Assembly (NCBI GenBank): GCA_017417585.1
Contig: JAFPYX010000047.1
Location: 1-33,106 of the forward strand
Reading direction: 5' to 3'
Length of the DNA: 33,106 nucleotides
Source of the DNA: Victivallales bacterium
GTDB lineage: Bacteria > Verrucomicrobiota > Lentisphaeria > Oligosphaerales > Oligosphaeraceae
Each line of letters starts with the position of its first letter. Within the stretch, counting starts at the first letter, position 1. The position numbers and the translations under genes were made by a program. The notes beneath the pieces are model-generated. The model was not told the origin of the DNA, made no database searches, and worked only from the letters and a program-made list of their open reading frames with translations. Below are positions 7,445 through 15,385 of the stretch, one piece after another.

Positions 7445-8086
7445 ATGAAAAAAACTACCTTTGGGGGGACGGAGTTTCGCGGGCAGCCGCTCTTCCAGCC
7501 CCAGCAAGACTACGCGGACAAGGCCGCCGCTGGCTTTGACCTGGCCACCCTACAGCGCATTGACGCACTGATTCGACACGCATTGAACCGGAGCCGTGAC
7601 GGCAAAATTCTTGCCTTCGGCCTGACTTTGGCTTACCCGGCGGAGATAGACACCGCTGGAATCGACAACAGCATTATTCAGGATTTCACCATGCGCTATG
7701 CCCGTCGCCTCCGCGAACGATTCAATCTTACGGTGGATTTCCTCCAGGTACGTGAGTTGGCCCCTCGCACTGGGCGACTGCATCATCATTGCATTTTCAT
7801 GATTGGCGGCGGATGGTGGCATTTCGTGGACTACCAGGCGGTCCGGGAATGCTGGCGACTGGCCCTGGAGCGCTGGTTCGGCTGGACAGGCGCGCTCGCC
7901 GAAGTCCCCGTCCAGATTGTCGATAACTGGAATGGCAACGGCTCGCCCGCCTACGGCTTCCTTGTAGATGGCAGCCGTCCCGAACAGGTCGCCGAACTCT
8001 TTCGCCGGATGTCATACCTGGCCAAAAACTACAGCCGCGACCTCATGCCCGGTGTCCGCTCGTTCACGTCATCAGAAATACGGTAG
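7445..8086 (+). CDS. Inovirus Gp2 / YagK-YfjJ-like protein (putative HUH-type replication protein)
   Basis: The 213-residue product has a VRELAPRTGRLHHHCIFMI segment with His113-His115, matching the E...PHYHL.L core of the Inovirus_Gp2 / YagK_YfjJ C-terminal family. It ends with SYLAKNYSRDLMPGVRSFTSS, which resembles the family's conserved YLAK...G.RSFG.S tail. Such proteins lie on filamentous-phage-like and integrative elements and are thought to act in replication; nicking activity here is an inference. The N-terminus is shorter than in many relatives. AGGAG lies 6 bases before the ATG, within a leader that can fold back on it. The PIF1-like helicase starts 8 bases after its stop, which suggests joint function in unwinding or replicating the element. 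Confidence 0.7.
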   Translation: MKKTTFGGTEFRGQPLFQPQQDYADKAAAGFDLATLQRIDALIRHALNRSRDGKILAFGLTLAYPAEIDTAGIDNSIIQDFTMRYARRLRERFNLTVDFLQVRELAPRTGRLHHHCIFMIGGGWWHFVDYQAVRECWRLALERWFGWTGALAEVPVQIVDNWNGNGSPAYGFLVDGSRPEQVAELFRRMSYLAKNYSRDLMPGVRSFTSSEIR

Positions 8087-8094
8087 GAGGAACC

Positions 8095-9390
8095 ATGCAA
8101 TCCTTTGATCTAACATCCGAACAGCAGGCGGCCTATTGCTATATAGGCGCAGCCAATAACACATTCCTGACCGGGAGGCCTGGAACAGGCAAGAGTTATC
8201 TCCTGAAAAGGATCCGTGAAGAACACGGCTACGATGGCGGCACGATTTTTGTCGCCCCGACGGGAATAGTGGCCAGGGCGCTGAAATGCCCGACGATACA
8301 CTCCTTCTTCGAACTGCCCTGCGAACCCTTGATGGCTACGGAGGCATCGCCCTCGCAGGAATGCCTATGGCGGCTCCGTGCGTGCGACATGCTCATTATC
8401 GATGAAATCTCCATGGTCCGAAGCGACGTGTTCTCCGAGATGGACCGCCGTCTGCGGATTGCCAAACAACAGGACCTGCCATTCGGGGGCATTCCCGTCA
8501 CGGTGTGCGGCGACTTCCATCAGCTCCCGCCCGTAGTCGAAGACCAGTTGCTCGGTGAATCACTGCGCCAGACATACGGTGGCATATTCGCCTTCGAGAC
8601 CGAGTCGTGGCGGAAGGCCGGTTTTCGGAAAATTGCCTTGACCAGGCCAATGCGGCAAGCCGACGACCCTGATTTCCTCACGATACTGAATGTCATCCGA
8701 GAAGACCGCCCGGAAATCATGGAAGCCATCGCCCGCCTGAATCGGCAAATCAGACCGCGCGAGGAAGGCATCCCAGTATTGTGCTGCCGCCGTGCTGAAG
8801 TCCGTGCCATCAATCAGGCAAAGCTTCAGGCTCTCCCCGGGCAGGCAGTAACATTCAAGGCTCACCTTCGAAGGTTTGCTCCTTATTCAGGGCAGATGGG
8901 GAAGGAGTTGCACGACCTCCCGTGCGACGAAGAGATTACCCTGAAAGAAGGCTGTGAGGTAATGGTGCTTCGCAACCAGGCGGGAAGTTGCGTAAATGGC
9001 GACAGGGGCGTGGTAGAAGCCTGGACTGACGATGCCGTTTCCGTGCGGCTCCAATATAACCAGCAGACGGCGCTGTTCCAACGGGAGGAATGGCCGGTCC
9101 TATCCTATGGCCTTGATGAGAACGGGAAGCTGGAAATCCAACATGTCGCGTCGGCCTGGCAGTTCCCGCTGGCCGTCGGCTACGCCACCACCATCCACAA
9201 GGCGCAGGGCATGACCTTGGACCGCGTGCATATCGACATCGGGAAGGGCTGCTGGGAACCCGGCCAGTTCTATGTCGCCGTGAGCCGTGTCCGCCGTCTC
9301 GCCGACCTGACCTTGGAGAAGGAAGTGGGATATTTCGATGTGATGCCGGCTGGCGGCATGTCGCAACGGCTGAAGTCGATGGGGTTATAA
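8095..9390 (+). CDS. PIF1-like ATP-dependent DNA helicase
   Basis: A 431-residue superfamily 1 helicase. Walker A is GRPGTGKS (residues 27-34), Walker B is IIDE with Asp103 and Glu104, and the PIF1-typical CGDFHQLPPV follows at about 138-147. Near the C-terminus are the GYATTIHKAQGMTLDRV and FYVAVSRVR motifs (motifs V and VI). It would unwind DNA 5'-3' in the family manner. The start has TAGGAGG that overlaps the stop of the previous gene, so the two are surely co-transcribed and probably coupled. A strong terminator follows 11 bases after the stop. Within the integrative element it is the best candidate for the replication or transfer helicase. Confidence 0.92.
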   Translation: MQSFDLTSEQQAAYCYIGAANNTFLTGRPGTGKSYLLKRIREEHGYDGGTIFVAPTGIVARALKCPTIHSFFELPCEPLMATEASPSQECLWRLRACDMLIIDEISMVRSDVFSEMDRRLRIAKQQDLPFGGIPVTVCGDFHQLPPVVEDQLLGESLRQTYGGIFAFETESWRKAGFRKIALTRPMRQADDPDFLTILNVIREDRPEIMEAIARLNRQIRPREEGIPVLCCRRAEVRAINQAKLQALPGQAVTFKAHLRRFAPYSGQMGKELHDLPCDEEITLKEGCEVMVLRNQAGSCVNGDRGVVEAWTDDAVSVRLQYNQQTALFQREEWPVLSYGLDENGKLEIQHVASAWQFPLAVGYATTIHKAQGMTLDRVHIDIGKGCWEPGQFYVAVSRVRRLADLTLEKEVGYFDVMPAGGMSQRLKSMGL

Positions 9391-9400
9391 CCCTCTGCCC

Positions 9401-9440
9401 GCAGACCCTCCGGCAGCCACGCCGGAGGGCCTGCGTTTTT
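9401..9440 (+). terminator. Rho-independent terminator after the helicase
   Basis: A perfect 9-bp GC-rich stem (9406-9414 with 9421-9429, 6-base loop) is extended by a further 4 bp (9401-9404 with 9431-9434), then G and five or more Ts. Confidence 0.9.
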
Positions 9441-9517
9441 CGCCGCACCAAACATGCAGAGTGCGGGATGCAGAGGGGGATGAAGAGAAACATTTGAAAT
9501 AGCGATTAGGCATTCGC

Positions 9518-9886
9518 CTAACTGAGCTTGTCAAATGCAAGCTCAATTTCATCTGTCGCACGGGCTGTGCCCACAATGTAATTATAGACTTCAATATTGC
9601 AGAACTTTACACTGCCGCTGACCATCCGGCGTTTGAAGGGCAGCGTATGTTCTATCTTCTTGAAGTTCGATATTCCAAGTCCAAGTAAATCAGCGACTTC
9701 TGCGCTTGAGAGCAGCCTCGGGGTTATGGCTGGCTTTGGGGTGCCAGTCTTGGCAAGATGCTTAAGTTGCTCTGCAATAGTGTAATAGTCGCTCTGTGCC
9801 AGGTTGCCTTCCTCGACGAAGACGCGGGCCACCCGGAGGATTAAGGCCACGCCGTGTTCGCTGAGGGAATGTTGTGTCTTTGGCAT
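9518..9886 (-). CDS. HTH (excisionase/AlpA-like) DNA-binding protein
   Basis: The 122-residue protein has a C-terminal winged-helix-type segment (LLSSAEVADLLGLGISNFKKIEHTLPFKRRM...KFCNIEVYNYI, about residues 58-107) of the kind seen in excisionases and AlpA-like regulators. The N-terminal 55 residues are helical, with no family that I know. AAGGAG lies 5 bases before the ATG at 9886. It is co-directional with the integrase but separated from it by about 520 bases. A recombination directionality factor or a regulator of integrase expression is the natural reading; the sequence does not distinguish the two. Confidence 0.65.
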   Translation of the reverse strand: MPKTQHSLSEHGVALILRVARVFVEEGNLAQSDYYTIAEQLKHLAKTGTPKPAITPRLLSSAEVADLLGLGISNFKKIEHTLPFKRRMVSGSVKFCNIEVYNYIVGTARATDEIELAFDKLS

Positions 9887-10359
9887 TTCAACTCCTTGCC
9901 GCAGAATGTTCTACGACAGAGCATGATGCCAGACAGGAAAATTAAAAGACAACATAATACTCTCTGCTCAAACATATTGCAGTTGTATTTATGGCGCCAG
10001 ACGTTTCATCCTGATTGAATAAAGACTACAAGAATACTCAGATTTAAAGACACCGCCGTCGACCATGTTCAGGAAGAGGCATGAGGCCACCAGGCAGTCC
10101 CGCATCCGCTGCGCCAATCTTCCATATTTCCGCTCCAACGGCGGGCGCAGACGTCCGCGCGTACGAACATATAGGGTACAGTTTTGGATTTTGGCAGTTG
10201 CGGTTGCGGATTTACCCAGAAAACCTCAGCTGGACCGTCCGCAACTCCCCCGCCAGAAACCGAAATTCCTCACGGAAAATCCGCAAATCCAAAGCCAAAA
10301 TCCGAAACTCCCTGTCGTTTTCCCGCAATAAAAACACTCCAAAATATTAGATATTTGCA
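9887..10359. other. Gene-free stretch with an imperfect inverted repeat
   Basis: I see no convincing gene between the HTH gene and the integrase terminator. The overlapping frames here lack start signals. Two arms of about 32 bases (10181-10213 and 10278-10309) are imperfect reverse complements around AAATCCGCAA and GCCAAAATCC. A binding region for integrase/excisionase or an origin-like site is conceivable. Confidence 0.4.
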
Positions 10360-10398
10360 CAAAAAGGGCAGTCAAGGATTTCGCCGGGACTGCCCTTT
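10360..10398 (-). terminator. Rho-independent terminator of the integrase gene
   Basis: On the minus strand an 11-bp stem (10388-10398 with 10363-10373) and a 14-base loop are followed by a T run, starting 12 bases beyond the integrase stop. Confidence 0.85.
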
Positions 10399-10409
10399 GA
10401 CTTGCCATG

Positions 10410-11723
10410 TCAATACTCGACTACATGGTCGCGGGTAGTCAGTATTTCTTCAATCTTGAGTAAATCAGTTGTCTTTTCTTCGCGGCTCTCGATGAACTCC
10501 AGTGCCCGGTTGATCCGGTCTTCGGCGCTCAGGACTCCAATAGTCCCGGCTAACTTGTCGATTGCATCGCGCTGGGCTTCCCCCCCGATATGGGTATAGT
10601 ATTTGGCTAATATTTTTGATTCATCTCCAAGGATGCTTTGGACTACGGCCAGAGGCACGCCAAGTTCTGCACAATGTGAGGCGAATGCATGGCGCAGGGA
10701 ATGGAAGCCGTAGACGCAGATGCTTTTGTCCCGGTCGGGCGTTTTCACCGACGGCTCGATGCCTGCCCATTTAATTACCCGCATCACATCGATATTCACG
10801 AGATTCAATCCCGTGTTCTTCCCATTCGCGTCCTTCTTGCCGTAGCGTTCGGCGACTTTCGGGCAAACATATCCATCCGGGGATTCCTGCCATGCCTTGG
10901 CCTCCCGCAAGACCGTCTCCAATTGCGGGGCAATGGGAAGGCTTACGAATTTTCCGGTCTTGTTCTGGCGGACTTCAAGGCGTTTCTGCACAAGGTCTAT
11001 ATTGTTCCAGCGGAGCAAAACACAGTCCTTGAGGCGTTGCCCAGTATAGATTCCGAGGTAGAAAATCACCCGGATTTCAGGCTTGTTTATCACTTTTTTC
11101 TTCGGGTCTTCCAGCGCCTCGAGGATCTTCTGCTCCTGCTCCACGGTAAATCCAAGACGGCGCACGCCCAGATCGTTTTCCTCGCGCATTTTTCGCAACA
11201 GCGTCTGGGAATCAAATGGATTCGTGCCTGTCCAATGTTTTTGCAAGACACGGAATATCTTCTTTAACCGTTTTATCTTGCGATTATGGGTATCCACGGC
11301 AAGATGCCTTCCCCGCAGTTCGTTCGCAAAGCGGTTGGCATCCTCGTAGGTGATGTCCTGGAGTTTAATTTTAGGATTGCCCATGAATTCCACGAACTCC
11401 CCCCATGTCTTTTCATAGGACTGCGCTTCGCTGACAGTGGCAGGCAGCGCCCGGTCGGGGCTTTCGCTGTATTTCTTCCAGGCATCCCCCAGCGATAATC
11501 GGATGGCCTCGGGGGCATTCAGCCCCAGTCGATCCTTCTGGACGCGTTCGGCGTATTTCGCGCTGACGATTTTCTTTGCCGCGTCGTAATCCTTCGTGCC
11601 CAGCCCCTCGTTGTGGCGGCGGCCGTTCGCCTGGTAGCGGAAGTAGAACCAGCCGCTCGGCTCGTTCTGGTAGAGGGTTCCGTAAGGGGTGCGCTCGTTG
11701 ATTTTTTCGTTCTTCTTCTTCAT
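10410..11723 (-). CDS. Tyrosine site-specific integrase
   Basis: A 437-residue phage-type integrase. The N-terminal residues about 12-60 look like an arm-binding domain, residues about 80-175 like the SAM-like core-binding domain, and the catalytic domain follows. Visible catalytic residues are Arg230 (YTGQRLKDC), Lys255 in the beta-hairpin (RQNKTGKFVSLPI), His341 and Arg344 (HSLRHAFASHC), and the nucleophile Tyr376 (YYTHI). Asp367 stands where many relatives have His (LGDES). I chose the ATG at 11723; the frame extends 14 codons upstream without a site. The gene ends at its own terminator. Its start faces the 3' end of tRNA-Ala 224 bases away, which is the classic layout of an element integrated in a tRNA gene. 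Confidence 0.93.
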   Translation of the reverse strand: MKKKNEKINERTPYGTLYQNEPSGWFYFRYQANGRRHNEGLGTKDYDAAKKIVSAKYAERVQKDRLGLNAPEAIRLSLGDAWKKYSESPDRALPATVSEAQSYEKTWGEFVEFMGNPKIKLQDITYEDANRFANELRGRHLAVDTHNRKIKRLKKIFRVLQKHWTGTNPFDSQTLLRKMREENDLGVRRLGFTVEQEQKILEALEDPKKKVINKPEIRVIFYLGIYTGQRLKDCVLLRWNNIDLVQKRLEVRQNKTGKFVSLPIAPQLETVLREAKAWQESPDGYVCPKVAERYGKKDANGKNTGLNLVNIDVMRVIKWAGIEPSVKTPDRDKSICVYGFHSLRHAFASHCAELGVPLAVVQSILGDESKILAKYYTHIGGEAQRDAIDKLAGTIGVLSAEDRINRALEFIESREEKTTDLLKIEEILTTRDHVVEY

Positions 11724-11887
11724 AGTTAACCTGCAAAAATGGAAATGAAAGTTCATGCGGACCAATCAAACGGGAAAAGCAAGCCGGGCGGTGCGCGTAT
11801 GCGGCGATTCTCCCCTGCCGACATGGCGCGGATGGTCGTTCTTCCCGGATTTGGCCGGATTTGGATGTAATATACCCCAACGAAGCA

Positions 11888-11936
11888 CAAAAAAAGCCGC
11901 CCAGTGGCCAAGAAGTGGCCAAAAAGGCGGTTTTTC
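11888..11936 (-). terminator. Terminator downstream of tRNA-Ala
   Basis: On the minus strand CCGCC (11926-11930) pairs with GGCGG (11897-11901), flanked by A/T runs that add pairs, and a long T run ends it. The loop holds a direct repeat of GTGGCCAA/AAGTGGCC type. It lies 11 bases past the tRNA 3' end, probably on the element side of the junction. Confidence 0.7.
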
Positions 11937-11946
11937 AGGGTAAATT

Positions 11947-12023
11947 TGGTGGAGCATATCGGGGTCGAACCGATGACCTCCTGCATGCCATGCAGGCGCT
12001 CTAGCCAACTGAGCTAATGCCCC
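11947..12023 (-). tRNA. tRNA-Ala (anticodon GGC)
   Basis: 77 bases on the minus strand with encoded CCA. The acceptor stem starts GGGGCAT and pairs with ATGCTCC. The D arm reads AGCTCAGTTGG, the anticodon stem CCTGC/GCAGG encloses ATGGCAT, giving anticodon GGC, and the T arm is GGTTCGACC. It reads alanine GCC/GCU codons. The 3' end is the probable attachment site of the element to the left. Confidence 0.97.
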
Positions 12024-12047
12024 ATTGATTTTGTGACGGCGCTTACT

Positions 12048-12077
12048 GTAATCGGCTTTCGATGCTTTGCAAGTCAA
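12048..12077 (-). promoter_or_regulatory. Candidate promoter of tRNA-Ala
   Basis: On the minus strand TTGACT (12072-12077) and GATTAC (12048-12053) are 18 bases apart, about 25 bases before the tRNA 5' end. The -10 is a weak match. Confidence 0.35.
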
Positions 12078-12214
12078 CGCGACGAAAAAAAGGGATTTTT
12101 CGTCAAATGGCAAACCGAGTGCCAAGCGCCTGAATGTGCATTAAAGTATTGAGTCTTTCCGGCAGACAGGTCTGCCGTGCGGCTGTTGCTAGAACATTTT
12201 CTCCGGAGATTCCC

Positions 12215-14269
12215 ATGAAATGGTTTGAGCGTTGCTATTCACGGTTGCTGATCGACAATCACATTACCGACCAGCGCCCGGAGTATATGAGTCGGTTTTC
12301 GCCGGATGAGTATGTGCGTTTGGTGAAACTTGCCGGAGTGGAGTCTTCGATGGTATATGCGTGCGACCATAACGGCAATTGCTACTATCCCACGCAATGC
12401 GGTCATCAGCATGCCAATCTGAAAGGGCGAGACATTTTCGGCGAGACAACGAAATTGCTGCGTCAGGAGGGAATCGCGCCCATTGCGTACTACACCGTGA
12501 CCTTCAACAATGATTGCGCACGGCGATTCCCCGGTGCCGCCGCCCGCAGCTGTTCCGGCAAGACCTACGAGGGACGCTACCACTTCACCTGTCCAAACCA
12601 GCCTGACGCGGTGGCATTCTACCAGCGGCAGATCGCCGAAGTCCTCCAGTATGACGTGGACGGTATTTTCATCGACATGACTTTCTGGCCGCTCGTCTGT
12701 TGCTGCGAGGCTTGCCAGCGGAAATTCGGCCGCCAGATTCCCTTTACCATCGACTGGCGAAACCCTGAATGGGTGACATTTCAGCGCTTTCGTGAAGAGT
12801 CGATGGCGGAATTCGCCGAAAAGCTGACCGCTTTTGCACGAACCGTTCGACCGGGCGTAACGGTTACGCATCAGTTCTCACCGGTCCTACATGGGTGGTA
12901 CCTGGGGCAATCCACCGGAATTGCCAAGGCATCGGACTATGCGTCTGGCGACTTCTACGGCGAGAAGCTCCAGCAGCGTTTTGGCGCGAAGGTCTTCGAG
13001 GCCTTCTCCAGCAACCCGCCCTTTGAGTTCATGACTTCGCGGTGCGTGAACCTTCGGGACCATACCTCCTCCAAGTCGGACGACGAGCTCTACCTTTCCG
13101 CATTGACCACGCTGGCCAACGGCGGGGCTTATTTCTTCATCGACGCCATCAACCCCGATGGCACGCTTCACGAAGAATTCTACCAACGTCTTGGACGTCT
13201 CAACCGGCGTCTGGAGCCGTTCCGGAAAACGGTCGCCTCCATGCAGGCGCGTCTTCAGGCCGAGGTCGGGCTGTACTTCTCGTTGAACTGCTGTGTCAAC
13301 CAAGACATCAATGGCATGGGCCTGGCGGAGCTGGATGCCGAGAGTTCCAGCAACATGTCGGTGCGGAGAAATGCCGTCTGCGAGGAACTCATGGGAACGG
13401 CGGAACTTCTGACCAAGATGCACATCCCATATCGCGTGCTCACGGAACGGCAGGAGGATTTTTCGGGACTCAAGGTGCTTTTCCTGAATCAGGCGGTGTA
13501 TCTGTGCGAAGAGGAGTGTGCACGGCTTCGGCGTTTTGTTCAGGATGGTGGCACGCTGATTGCGACAGGTGCCTCCTCGCTCAATGATGTGTTCGGGAAT
13601 TCCCCGGGGGACTTTGCATTGGCGGATGTCTTCGGCGTTCATTTCACGGGAGAGTACTCCCCTTCGGTGACCTATACTGACGAAGAGCTGGTCTTGGCCA
13701 ATGGTCTTGTGCCGCTGGTGACGGCTGATTCGGACACGTGCATCAAGGCATTTTTGACCTTCCCAGATTTCCCCGTGAATGACCCAGAGCACTATGCGTC
13801 CATCCACTCGAATCCGCCAGGCCTGAAGCGTTCAGATTCGCCGGCAATTACAGTGCATTCCTACGGGAGCGGGAAATGCATCTGGCTGGCGGCACCGTTG
13901 CTGAGTCTGCGTCAGCATTCCCAACAGGAATATCTTCGGTGTATCCTAAGAGAATTCCTACCTGTCTTTGTTGATGCGGAGAATCTTCCCGGTTCTGCAG
14001 AAGTCACGTTGCTCAAGGCGAAAGGCGAAGAGCGGTATCTGCTTTGTCTGGTAAATTCACAAGACGAACTTCCTGTGATTCCCCTGCACCAGGTGAAATT
14101 GAAGCTTCATTGGATAATCCAGCCGCAAGGAGTCCGTTGCGTCTCCACCGGCATGGCCGTGCCTTTCCGGCAGACCAGCGATGGCGCGACGGAAATCTCC
14201 CTGGAGCGCATTGACGAAGCAGAGTTCCTGCTCGTTGAGAACGCCGGGAAGGAACTTGCTAACCATTGA
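12215..14269 (+). CDS. Putative glycoside hydrolase, GHL6-type with trimerisation-like domain
   Basis: A 684-residue protein without signal peptide, so cytoplasmic. The N-terminal half (about 1-330) reads as a TIM-barrel of the hypothetical glycosyl hydrolase 6 type: VYACDHNGNCYYPT, a DGIFIDMTFWP strand and CCCEACQRKFG. A beta-galactosidase trimerisation-like alpha/beta domain follows (about 355-580; LKVLFLNQAVYLCEEECARLRRFVQDGGTLIATG). The C-terminus is a small beta domain. Relatives are annotated as putative glycosidases; the substrate cannot be read from sequence. I chose the ATG at 12215 with CCGGAG upstream, since the longer frame adds 27 unlike residues. The biotin synthase gene starts 11 bases after the stop, so both may share a transcript. 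Confidence 0.8.
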   Translation: MKWFERCYSRLLIDNHITDQRPEYMSRFSPDEYVRLVKLAGVESSMVYACDHNGNCYYPTQCGHQHANLKGRDIFGETTKLLRQEGIAPIAYYTVTFNNDCARRFPGAAARSCSGKTYEGRYHFTCPNQPDAVAFYQRQIAEVLQYDVDGIFIDMTFWPLVCCCEACQRKFGRQIPFTIDWRNPEWVTFQRFREESMAEFAEKLTAFARTVRPGVTVTHQFSPVLHGWYLGQSTGIAKASDYASGDFYGEKLQQRFGAKVFEAFSSNPPFEFMTSRCVNLRDHTSSKSDDELYLSALTTLANGGAYFFIDAINPDGTLHEEFYQRLGRLNRRLEPFRKTVASMQARLQAEVGLYFSLNCCVNQDINGMGLAELDAESSSNMSVRRNAVCEELMGTAELLTKMHIPYRVLTERQEDFSGLKVLFLNQAVYLCEEECARLRRFVQDGGTLIATGASSLNDVFGNSPGDFALADVFGVHFTGEYSPSVTYTDEELVLANGLVPLVTADSDTCIKAFLTFPDFPVNDPEHYASIHSNPPGLKRSDSPAITVHSYGSGKCIWLAAPLLSLRQHSQQEYLRCILREFLPVFVDAENLPGSAEVTLLKAKGEERYLLCLVNSQDELPVIPLHQVKLKLHWIIQPQGVRCVSTGMAVPFRQTSDGATEISLERIDEAEFLLVENAGKELANH

Positions 14270-14280
14270 AAGAGAATGAC

Positions 14281-15276
14281 ATGTCACGTTGTCTTAATCC
14301 ACTGATTGAAGAAGCCTACTGTGTGCTGGAGGGAAAACCTCTTCCGCAGGAGCTGGCGTATCGACTTGCCAGGGAAATCCACGGCTGCGACATTCTGGAT
14401 TTGGTGTCGTTAGCCAATAAAGTGCGCTTTCAGAATGCTCCTGAGTTCCTTGCCTGTTCCATCATCAACGCAAAGTCTGGCCAATGTGCGCAGAATTGCA
14501 GATTTTGCGCACAGGGGGCCGGTTTTGACACGCATGTCAGCTGCTATCCGCTAGTGGACGAGGCGACCATGTTGGCCGCAGCTGCAAAAGTCTATGACTC
14601 TGGAGTGCGCTCGTTTGGCGTGGTCACAAGCGGGGTGGGGTTCCAGAGCGTGACACAGGAATTCCAGCAGGTGCTGTTACGGATTGACGCCATTCGGGCG
14701 AGATTCCCGGAACTGAAAATCTGCGCTTCGCTGGGCATCTTGTCAGAGGAGACTGCGCGGTTGCTTGCGGAGCACGGCGTATGGCGATACAACATGAATC
14801 TCCAGACCAATCCCGAACGCTACGGGAACCTTATTACCAGAAAGCATTCGATTGAGGAGAAAATCGCCACCATCAAGTTCCTTCAGAAATATCATGTCAC
14901 CATCTGCTGTGGTGGCATCATCGGGCTAGGGGAAACATGGGAAGATCGCGTGAAGATGGCGTATGCCGTTCGTGAACTGAATGTCGATGGCTCGCCACTG
15001 AATGTGCTGCTTCCTATTCCCGGAACGCCATGTGGCAACAACGCAGTCCTGAGTCCAGCCGAAGTCGCGAAGGCATTCGCGATTCACCGTCTGGTCAATC
15101 CCAAGCTGGTGATCAAGTTTGCAGCAGGCAGGGAGACGACAATGAAAGACTTCCAGGGATTGCTGATGCTTGCCGGAATGAATGCGATCATTACTGGCGG
15201 ATATTTGACGACACGCGGACGCTCTGTGGCTGAAGACGACAGGTTGCTGGAGGATTTGAGGCAATTCGGTGGATAG
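14281..15276 (+). CDS. bioB: Biotin synthase (radical SAM), anaerobe-type
   Basis: The 331-residue protein is BioB-like along its whole length. Cys69, Cys73 and Cys76 (SGQCAQNCRFCAQG) form the CxxxCxxC radical-SAM cluster site. NLQTNPERYGNLITRKHS and GGIIGLGETWEDR are family blocks. By eye, two ligands of the classical E. coli [2Fe-2S] site are changed: the Cys97 equivalent is Gly113 (SFGVVTSG) and the Arg260 equivalent is Lys279. The Cys128 and Cys188 equivalents (Cys148, Cys209) remain. The VTSG segment resembles clostridial BioB, for which an alternative sulfur-donating auxiliary cluster has been reported. It inserts sulfur into dethiobiotin. ATG 14281 has AAAGAG upstream; a TTG at 14266 overlaps the previous stop. 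No other bio genes are nearby. Confidence 0.88.
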   Translation: MSRCLNPLIEEAYCVLEGKPLPQELAYRLAREIHGCDILDLVSLANKVRFQNAPEFLACSIINAKSGQCAQNCRFCAQGAGFDTHVSCYPLVDEATMLAAAAKVYDSGVRSFGVVTSGVGFQSVTQEFQQVLLRIDAIRARFPELKICASLGILSEETARLLAEHGVWRYNMNLQTNPERYGNLITRKHSIEEKIATIKFLQKYHVTICCGGIIGLGETWEDRVKMAYAVRELNVDGSPLNVLLPIPGTPCGNNAVLSPAEVAKAFAIHRLVNPKLVIKFAAGRETTMKDFQGLLMLAGMNAIITGGYLTTRGRSVAEDDRLLEDLRQFGG

Positions 15277-15320
15277 GTGAAGTAGCCGAATGCCCAATTT
15301 AGTCTAGAGTCCGGTGACAA

Positions 15321-15356
15321 CAAAAAACCTCCGACTGTTTGCTGCAGCCGGAGGTT
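15321..15356 (-). terminator. Terminator of the histone-like gene
   Basis: On the minus strand an 8-bp stem (15349-15356 with 15326-15333) is followed by six Ts, 30 bases past the stop of the AAPAKK-repeat gene. There is no T tract on the plus strand, so bioB is probably not stopped by it. Confidence 0.75.
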
Positions 15357-15385
15357 CAACCCATTCCCAAGTTTTAACCTAGAGG

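Larger units (their letters stand above)
1..11970. mobile_element. Right part of an integrative element inserted at tRNA-Ala
   Basis: The 3' end of tRNA-Ala faces a tyrosine integrase, followed by an HTH protein, a helicase, a Gp2-like protein, a DUF932-like protein and an exonuclease. The direction of the tRNA places the element to the left. Its left end and the second att copy are not in the window. The exact right border is inside the tRNA 3' half and cannot be fixed here. Whether it is a prophage, satellite or conjugative/mobilisable element cannot be told, since no structural or transfer genes are visible. Confidence 0.65.

Noticed and set aside
10065..10350. Overlapping plus-strand frames
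   Set aside because: They read through the imperfect inverted repeat and have low-complexity content and no start signal.
12887..13807. Minus-strand open frame of 306 codons
   Set aside because: Shadow of the GHL6-type hydrolase in a GC-rich stretch, without recognisable domains or a start signal.
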